Assembly: GCF_018863395.1 (NCBI RefSeq)
Contig: NZ_JAHKRR010000006.1
Location: forward strand, 1-64,000
Source of the DNA: Sinomicrobium weinanense
Lineage (GTDB): Bacteria; Bacteroidota; Bacteroidia; Flavobacteriales; Flavobacteriaceae
Direction: 5' to 3'
Length of the DNA stretch: 64,000 bases
Positions within the stretch are counted from its first letter, which is position 1; every line of letters starts with the position of its first letter. Position numbers and translations under genes: made by a program. This document shows positions 59,590-64,000 of this stretch, one piece after another. Below the pieces are notes generated by a model that was given only the letters and a program-made list of their open reading frames with translations, searched no databases and was not told where the DNA came from.

Positions 59590-61191
59590 CTACACATTCC
59601 CCAGCAGAATATATATAGATATGGTGATGACCACCAGTACAATGCTAACGGGAACGGCATACTTCCAGGGTGTTATGTTGAGGATGCCCTCGTCCCTGAT
59701 CACAAAGGCGTTCTTCCTCGGGTGCCATAAAGATACGAAATGCATTATTAGAATGTTCAGCAAAAATTCAAGTCCCCAGATATGTACAAAATGCAGGTCG
59801 ATCTGAAATATAAAATAAGTAAACACATAAAATGCCAGGCCAAACAGCAGTCCTGCCTTGGCTCCGGTAGCCGATACCCGGGGAAAGAGGAACCCGGCAA
59901 TGATAACGCTGGCGATAGGAATAAAGAAAATACCGTTGAGCTGTTGTAACAGCTGGTATAGTCCCTGGGGAGCATTGGCCACAAAAGGAGCAATACTTAT
60001 GGCAAAAATGGCCAGTATTGCCGATACCCATTTTCCTATACGCACCAGTTTCAGTTCCCCGGTGTTCCGGTTGATATATCTTTTATAGAGGTCCAGGCTA
60101 AAAACGGTAGCCGCACTGTTCAGGGCACTGTTAAAAGTGCTCAGGATAGCCCCCATCATCACAGCCACAAAGAAGCCTGTAAGCCAGAACGGCAGGACTT
60201 TTTTAACCAGCATCGGGTACACGCTGTCCGGGTCGTCATAGAGAGAGGTCCCGAAATAATAAAAACCGATGAGCCCCGGAAGTACAATGACCAGCGGGAT
60301 AAGTATTTTCAGGGCTCCCGTGTAGAGCAACCCTTTCTGGGCTTCTTTGAGGTTTACGGCTCCCAATGCCCTCTGGATAATGGACTGGTGCATGGCCCAG
60401 AAATACAGCTGGTTGATCATAAGCCCGGTAAACAGCACCTCAAAAGGAAGAATGGCCGACCTGGCTCCCGGGCCTGTCCCCGGCTCTTGGCTGATGACAT
60501 TGAATTTGGAAGGGGCGTTTTCAAAGACTTCTGCAAGTCCGGCGAGCACATTTCCCTTGCCGATGCTCCACAAGGCCAGTATCGGAACAAGCAAGCCGGC
60601 GAAAAGGAGCCCGAAACCGTTGATCGTATCGGTATAAGCCACCATTTTCAGTCCGCCGAAAATGGCATATACGGCACCGATGCCGCCTACTACGAGAATG
60701 GTGATCCATATGCCCTGTGATTTACTTACATCGAGCAGTTCCGAGATCCGGAATATGGCTTCGATATTCAGCGCACCGGTATAGAGTACAATAGGAAGCA
60801 GGGTGACTGTAAATGAAATGATAAGCAGTGTCGCTACAATGGTACGGGTTATACCGTCGAACCGTTTTTCGAGAAATTCGGGGATGGTGGTAAGCCCCAT
60901 TTTAAGGTATCGCGGGGCGAAATACAGGGCAGCAATGACCAGGGCCAGGGCAGAGGTCACCTCCCAGGCAATGATAATGGCCCCGTTTTTATACGAAGAA
61001 CCATTCATACCTACCAGGTGCTCCGTGGAGATATTGGTGAGCAGAAGCGATCCTGCTATCACCACTCCTGTAAGTGAACGTCCGCCCAGGAAATAACCGT
61101 CCTGTGTTTTCAGGTTGTCGCGGCGTAGTTTCCAGGTGGCATAAAATGCAACAAAAGCGGTAAAAAATAAAAAACTGAGGAAAGTAAGCAT
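59590..61191 (-). CDS. Sodium/solute symporter, probable inositol importer
   Basis: An SSS-family inner-membrane carrier of 533 residues from the methionine at 61191, which starts the first membrane segment (MLTFLSFLFFTAFVAFYATW); the frame extends 28 codons upstream without family similarity. Motifs: DGYFLGGRSLTGVVIAGSLLLTNISTEHLVGMNG and GAILSTFNSALNSAATVFSLDLYKR, the SSS signature. About 13-14 membrane segments. Its proximity to myo-inositol oxygenase suggests that it imports myo-inositol, as related SGLT/SMIT carriers do. Specificity is inference. Confidence 0.9.
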   Translation of the reverse strand: MLTFLSFLFFTAFVAFYATWKLRRDNLKTQDGYFLGGRSLTGVVIAGSLLLTNISTEHLVGMNGSSYKNGAIIIAWEVTSALALVIAALYFAPRYLKMGLTTIPEFLEKRFDGITRTIVATLLIISFTVTLLPIVLYTGALNIEAIFRISELLDVSKSQGIWITILVVGGIGAVYAIFGGLKMVAYTDTINGFGLLFAGLLVPILALWSIGKGNVLAGLAEVFENAPSKFNVISQEPGTGPGARSAILPFEVLFTGLMINQLYFWAMHQSIIQRALGAVNLKEAQKGLLYTGALKILIPLVIVLPGLIGFYYFGTSLYDDPDSVYPMLVKKVLPFWLTGFFVAVMMGAILSTFNSALNSAATVFSLDLYKRYINRNTGELKLVRIGKWVSAILAIFAISIAPFVANAPQGLYQLLQQLNGIFFIPIASVIIAGFLFPRVSATGAKAGLLFGLAFYVFTYFIFQIDLHFVHIWGLEFLLNILIMHFVSLWHPRKNAFVIRDEGILNITPWKYAVPVSIVLVVITISIYILLGNV

Positions 61192-61295
61192 AATTTCAGG
61201 ATAAGTTGGAATCGGTGAATTTACAAAAAATTCAGTTCGGTTCCCCGTTTCCTGGAAAAGAGGGGCTCCCGGCAAGTGGCAGAGCCCCTGGATGC

Positions 61296-61874
61296 TTAAT
61301 TATGCTTTGTGTTTGGCCGCTCTGAGACAGGAGCCTGTAAGTCGGGTATCACTCCTATTTGCTGCAAGATCCCCAGACGATCCGGATACACCCGGTTTTG
61401 TACGATCTTGCCGTCTTCCAGCCGAAAAACGGCCACAGCACGGTTAATGACCTTTTTTCCACTTGCGGGGTATCCGAAAAAAGAACCATTGTGGGTGCCT
61501 TCGAATGTCCATTGTACGGAGATCATATCATTTTCTGCGATCATCCCTTCGATAGTGAATTTTATATCCGGGAATCCCTGCAATACCCCCTTTACGGTTT
61601 CTGCATATCCGGAAGGGCCCTGGACTTTCTTCCCCTTGTAGTCTGTGGTATAGTCTTCTGAAATGATCTGGTCCAGGATATCGAGGTTTCCTGTATTCAG
61701 GCAGTCAATGTAGAGTTTGTAAATGGTTTCCTTGTTCTTCTGGATTTGGGTAATGGGCATTTTTTCTGGATTTTGAGGGTTGTACATTCTGGAATTTTCG
61801 TGCTGTTGAGCTGCGAGGTTTACGGTGTGCAGCAATATCAGTACACCGACACTTAGTTTGCTAAAGGATTTCAT
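61296..61874 (-). CDS. Exported SnoaL-like ester cyclase family protein
   Basis: About 192 residues from the methionine at 61874, beginning with a signal peptide (MKSFSKLSVGVLILLHTVNLAAQ). The mature domain is an NTF2-like fold: KETIYKLYIDCLNTGNLDILDQIISEDYTTDYKG, GVLQGFPDIKFTIEGMIAENDMISVQWTFEGTHNGSFFGYPASGKKV, then RLEDGKIVQNRVYPDRLGILQQIGVI. This is the SnoaL/ester cyclase subgroup, with unknown substrate. A secreted form is less common. It lies 104 bp upstream of the symporter's stop region and may be unrelated. Confidence 0.82.
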   Translation of the reverse strand: MKSFSKLSVGVLILLHTVNLAAQQHENSRMYNPQNPEKMPITQIQKNKETIYKLYIDCLNTGNLDILDQIISEDYTTDYKGKKVQGPSGYAETVKGVLQGFPDIKFTIEGMIAENDMISVQWTFEGTHNGSFFGYPASGKKVINRAVAVFRLEDGKIVQNRVYPDRLGILQQIGVIPDLQAPVSERPNTKHN

Positions 61875-61939
61875 ATTCCTGGTTTTTTTAGGCAAAGGTA
61901 GGCGGGGAGGCCGGGCAATAATTGTAAAAAATCATTGAT

Positions 61940-62710
61940 CTACCAGTAACGCGCGGACCGGAAAAAGGCCTTGGGAGTGGTTCCGGTAAATTGCCGGAAG
62001 TCTTTTATGAAGTGGGCCTGGTCAAAATAACCTGCAGAAAGGGCCGTGGCCGTGAGGTTGTTTTCACGGGGTGCTGTAATGACATTTCGCATCCTTACGA
62101 TAGCAGAAAACTGTTTGGGGGAAGTTCCCGTTACCCTCCGGAATCGTTTTTCAAAGGGATCGCGGCTTATGGGAAACCCGGCCAGCAGTTTCCTGATAGA
62201 GAGCGTGCCCCGGGTATGTTCTATCTGCTTTATGGCTTTTGCAATAAGGGGGTCGGAAGGTGCCGGATGGAACAGGGTACGTAAAAAACGTTCAACAATA
62301 ACGACCCTTTGCCGATGGTCCGCAGCTTCGCACAGGAGGTCTTCGATCTCATTGAGCTGTGCCCGGGGGGCAAAATGATCGAGGGAAACGATTTGCCCGA
62401 ATAACTCATGGGTGGGCAATGACAAAAATGCGGGAACACCGCCCTCTTGAAATTTTACCAGGAAGGTTGCTGCATTGGCGGCATAACGTACTTGCCGTGG
62501 GGACTTCCGAAGACCACTGATTACCGAAAAAGGAAGGTCGCTCCCGGTATTATCCAGGGTGTGGGATATCCGCCCCCTGAACCTGAAGGCCATAACGACC
62601 GAGGTGTCCGGAAGCAGGTTGTTTTCCATACCGTCCTCGCTTTCTATGATGAGGTAAGCCTTGATAAACGGCCTGAGGAGTTTACAGGGATGATAGCTTC
62701 GTAGTTTCAT
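61940..62710 (-). CDS. AraC-family transcriptional regulator
   Basis: A regulator of about 256 residues (methionine at 62710, MKLRSYHPCKLLRPF; a start 6 codons upstream is possible). The N-terminal ligand domain begins with the DUF6597-like form YHPCKLLRPFIKAYLIIES. The C-terminal pair of helix-turn-helix motifs is GTLSIRKLLAGFPISRDPFEKRFRRVTGTSPKQF and ATALSAGYFDQAHFIKDFRQFTGTTPKAFF. It probably controls nearby genes, perhaps the SnoaL-like gene that starts downstream on the same strand. The inducer is unknown. Confidence 0.9.
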   Translation of the reverse strand: MKLRSYHPCKLLRPFIKAYLIIESEDGMENNLLPDTSVVMAFRFRGRISHTLDNTGSDLPFSVISGLRKSPRQVRYAANAATFLVKFQEGGVPAFLSLPTHELFGQIVSLDHFAPRAQLNEIEDLLCEAADHRQRVVIVERFLRTLFHPAPSDPLIAKAIKQIEHTRGTLSIRKLLAGFPISRDPFEKRFRRVTGTSPKQFSAIVRMRNVITAPRENNLTATALSAGYFDQAHFIKDFRQFTGTTPKAFFRSARYW

Positions 62711-62825
62711 GGTATCCGGATATAGCAAGTGTACCCGGTATAAAGGTACTTATTTTTATTTCGATCTCGTAGAACAATCGATAGCCCGCCCCCAAAAAAC
62801 ATTCAGCATACTTACAGCAAAAAGA

Positions 62826-62875
62826 CCAAATACGATCACCAAACACCGAATACCGATCACCGAATACCGGTCACC
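62826..62875. repeat. Phrase-like direct repeats of ACCGAATACCGATC
   Basis: Degenerate tandem copies of CGATCACC/CGAATACC words (ACCAAACACCGAATACCG, then GATCACCGAATACCGGTC) run into the last codon of the esterase gene. It belongs to the class of repeats around 18380 and 18760. Confidence 0.5.
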
Positions 62876-63560
62876 CCGCCAGCCGCTCCGTCAACCACCG
62901 GTGAAAAGAATAAAAATTCTGAGGTGCCACGCCATGGCCTACGGGAAATTCTTCATAGGTATGTTCGATACCGAGTTTTTTTAACAGGGGAGGGGCCTGT
63001 CTTGCCCAATCCACGGGGATCACCTGGTCTGCACTGCCATGAGAGCAATAGAAACTGAGGTGGGTATGATCTTTTTCCGCATAGTTCTCCGCCAGGATAT
63101 TTTCGTTGATATAGCCGCTCAGGGCAATGATGTTCTTTACTTTTTCCGGATAGGACAGGGCCAGTGCGTAACTGAGTATAGTGCCCTGGCTGAACCCGAG
63201 CAGGGTGATGTTGTCTGTGTCGAGGTCATAGGCCGTAATGGCCTCGTCGATAAACGCCGCTATTTTCTCCCGCGAGGCAATAGCCTGTTCGTCGTCCGAC
63301 CATTTGTTGTTGCCCGAATCGGTCCCGGGCTGGGCTGAAGAGTCGAAATGAATGGCATACCAGGCGTAGCCATAGGGAGGCAGGGAATAAGGTGCCTGTA
63401 CGGAAATAATGCAAAGTTCTCCCGGCAGTTCGGAAGCGAAGGAAAACAGGTCTTCTTCATTGCTCCCGTACCCGTGGAACATAAACAGGGCCGGTGTTTT
63501 TTTCCCGGATGTTTCCGATGGGCGTATGATATGGTGTAGTGAAAGCTCCTTTGTTTGCAT
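62871..63560 (-). CDS. Alpha/beta hydrolase (carboxylesterase/phospholipase type)
   Basis: A 229-residue serine hydrolase resembling acyl-protein thioesterase/YpfH-like esterases. The nucleophile elbow is GFSQG (serine in LLGFSQGTILSYAL). The acid is in CSHGSADQVIPVDWAR, and the histidine in EFPVGHGVAPQNF. The oxyanion region is FMFHGYGSNEEDLFSFA. There is no signal peptide, so it is cytoplasmic. Substrates are probably short acyl esters. It is followed by a repeat region before the AraC gene. Confidence 0.92.
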   Translation of the reverse strand: MQTKELSLHHIIRPSETSGKKTPALFMFHGYGSNEEDLFSFASELPGELCIISVQAPYSLPPYGYAWYAIHFDSSAQPGTDSGNNKWSDDEQAIASREKIAAFIDEAITAYDLDTDNITLLGFSQGTILSYALALSYPEKVKNIIALSGYINENILAENYAEKDHTHLSFYCSHGSADQVIPVDWARQAPPLLKKLGIEHTYEEFPVGHGVAPQNFYSFHRWLTERLAG

Positions 63561-63631
63561 TGTCTGTGTTTTATTTTGAAGGACAGAACCGGAAATCCAG
63601 CCTCGCCAATCAAACTTCTAATATCTCAAAT

Positions 63632-63958
63632 CTATGAAATAAAGCTGAACCATTGCTGAAAGTATTTCCCCAGCAGGGGAACCGTTTGCTTTTTGCCGGC
63701 CAGTGCCCCTGTAAAACCGTAAAGCAATAATATCATAAAGAAGATGTAAAAACCGAAAGTAGCGTAAAGGCTGTTAGCAAAGCTGACGAGAAATGCAAGG
63801 GCAAAAAAGGCGACCCATAACCCGAAAGCCTGCCGGATATGAAACCGGGCAAACTCGTTTTTGGGCTCTGAGTTCATGGACAGGGCAATGAGGGTGCCCA
63901 CGATGGTGATATAGCTTACAATGGCGGCGGTCTTGCCTTGTTTTATGGTGTCGTTCAT
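63632..63958 (-). CDS. DUF4870-like small membrane protein
   Basis: A 108-residue protein with three hydrophobic segments (AAIVSYITIVGTLIAL, LWVAFFALAFLVSFA, FYIFFMILLLYGFTGALAG). The motif EFARFHIRQAFGLWV between the first and second is the conserved core of DUF4870/Tic20-like proteins. Some are called import components because of distant likeness to Tic20, but no bacterial function is established. It lies 71 bp upstream of the esterase gene on the same strand. Confidence 0.85.
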   Translation of the reverse strand: MNDTIKQGKTAAIVSYITIVGTLIALSMNSEPKNEFARFHIRQAFGLWVAFFALAFLVSFANSLYATFGFYIFFMILLLYGFTGALAGKKQTVPLLGKYFQQWFSFIS

Positions 63959-63980
63959 CTATTGTCTTTTCTTCTTTCTC

Positions 63981-64000
63981 GTGGAGACATACGGCCGTAC
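63981..64000. repeat. Left part of a GAGAC..GGCC palindrome, cut by window end
   Basis: GTGGAGACATACGGCCGTAC is most likely one arm and the centre of a palindrome related to 5711-5732; the other arm would lie beyond the window. Confidence 0.5.

Overview
The window is a chromosomal segment of a member of the Bacteroidetes, almost certainly family Flavobacteriaceae, with moderate GC content. The evidence is two SusC/SusD outer-membrane pairs, an ECF sigma/FecR pair, a transketolase split into two genes, the run rpmB-rpmG-DUF4295-ftsY, promoters of the flavobacterial type (TTG, about 19-20 nt, TAnnTTTG), and almost no Shine-Dalgarno sequences. Most of it is ordinary housekeeping sequence. I saw no prophage, CRISPR array, defence island or biosynthetic cluster.

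Layout. 1-890: the 3' end of an ISL3-like transposase, then a minus-strand tRNA operon (Lys, Lys, Leu) with its own promoter and terminator. 890-6600: shikimate kinase, a phosphoribosyltransferase, a TPMT-like methyltransferase, an S4 RNA-binding protein, an FKBP-like lipoprotein, a small porin and the split transketolase. 6868-14009 (plus strand): tgt, an LptF/LptG permease, accA, dnaB, an exported protein usually named asparagine synthetase B, and YjbQ. 14012-18278 (minus): a HAD phosphatase and the thrS-infC-rpmI-rplT operon. 18279-21442: a composite repeat, a GyrI-like protein, an NTF2-like protein and a sodium/solute symporter. 21682-33971 (plus): recR, a 2-oxoacid dehydrogenase E2, a DnaQ-like exonuclease, a FAH-family enzyme, an Hpt protein, cinA, rpmB, rpmG, DUF4295, ftsY, a large tricorn-like S41 protease and rimO.

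34299-44713 (minus) is a nutrient-uptake locus read as sigma factor, FecR anti-sigma, SusC with an STN signalling domain, SusD, a secreted endonuclease/exonuclease/phosphatase-fold enzyme and a TlpA-like lipoprotein. This looks like a surface-signalled regulon: the loaded SusC would relieve FecR and free the sigma factor. 44888-48207 holds a BNR-like lipoprotein, trxB and a DUF1080 lipoprotein. 48389-52949 is a second SusC/SusD pair without an STN domain or sigma factor, tail-to-tail with an L-Ala-D/L-Glu-type epimerase and a short KBL-like aminotransferase. 55254-64000 holds a conserved protein of unknown function, an MBL-fold hydrolase, myo-inositol oxygenase with a sodium symporter, a SnoaL-like protein, an AraC regulator, an esterase and a DUF4870 membrane protein.

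The most unusual signals are: a Tgt whose three zinc-ligand cysteines are replaced at exactly the expected spacing; infC, which has no AUG and appears to start at AUA; and an abundant intergenic population of phrase-like hairpins, TIR-bounded composite repeats, a GAGACGCACGG palindrome and a 7-bp tandem repeat of about 14 copies.
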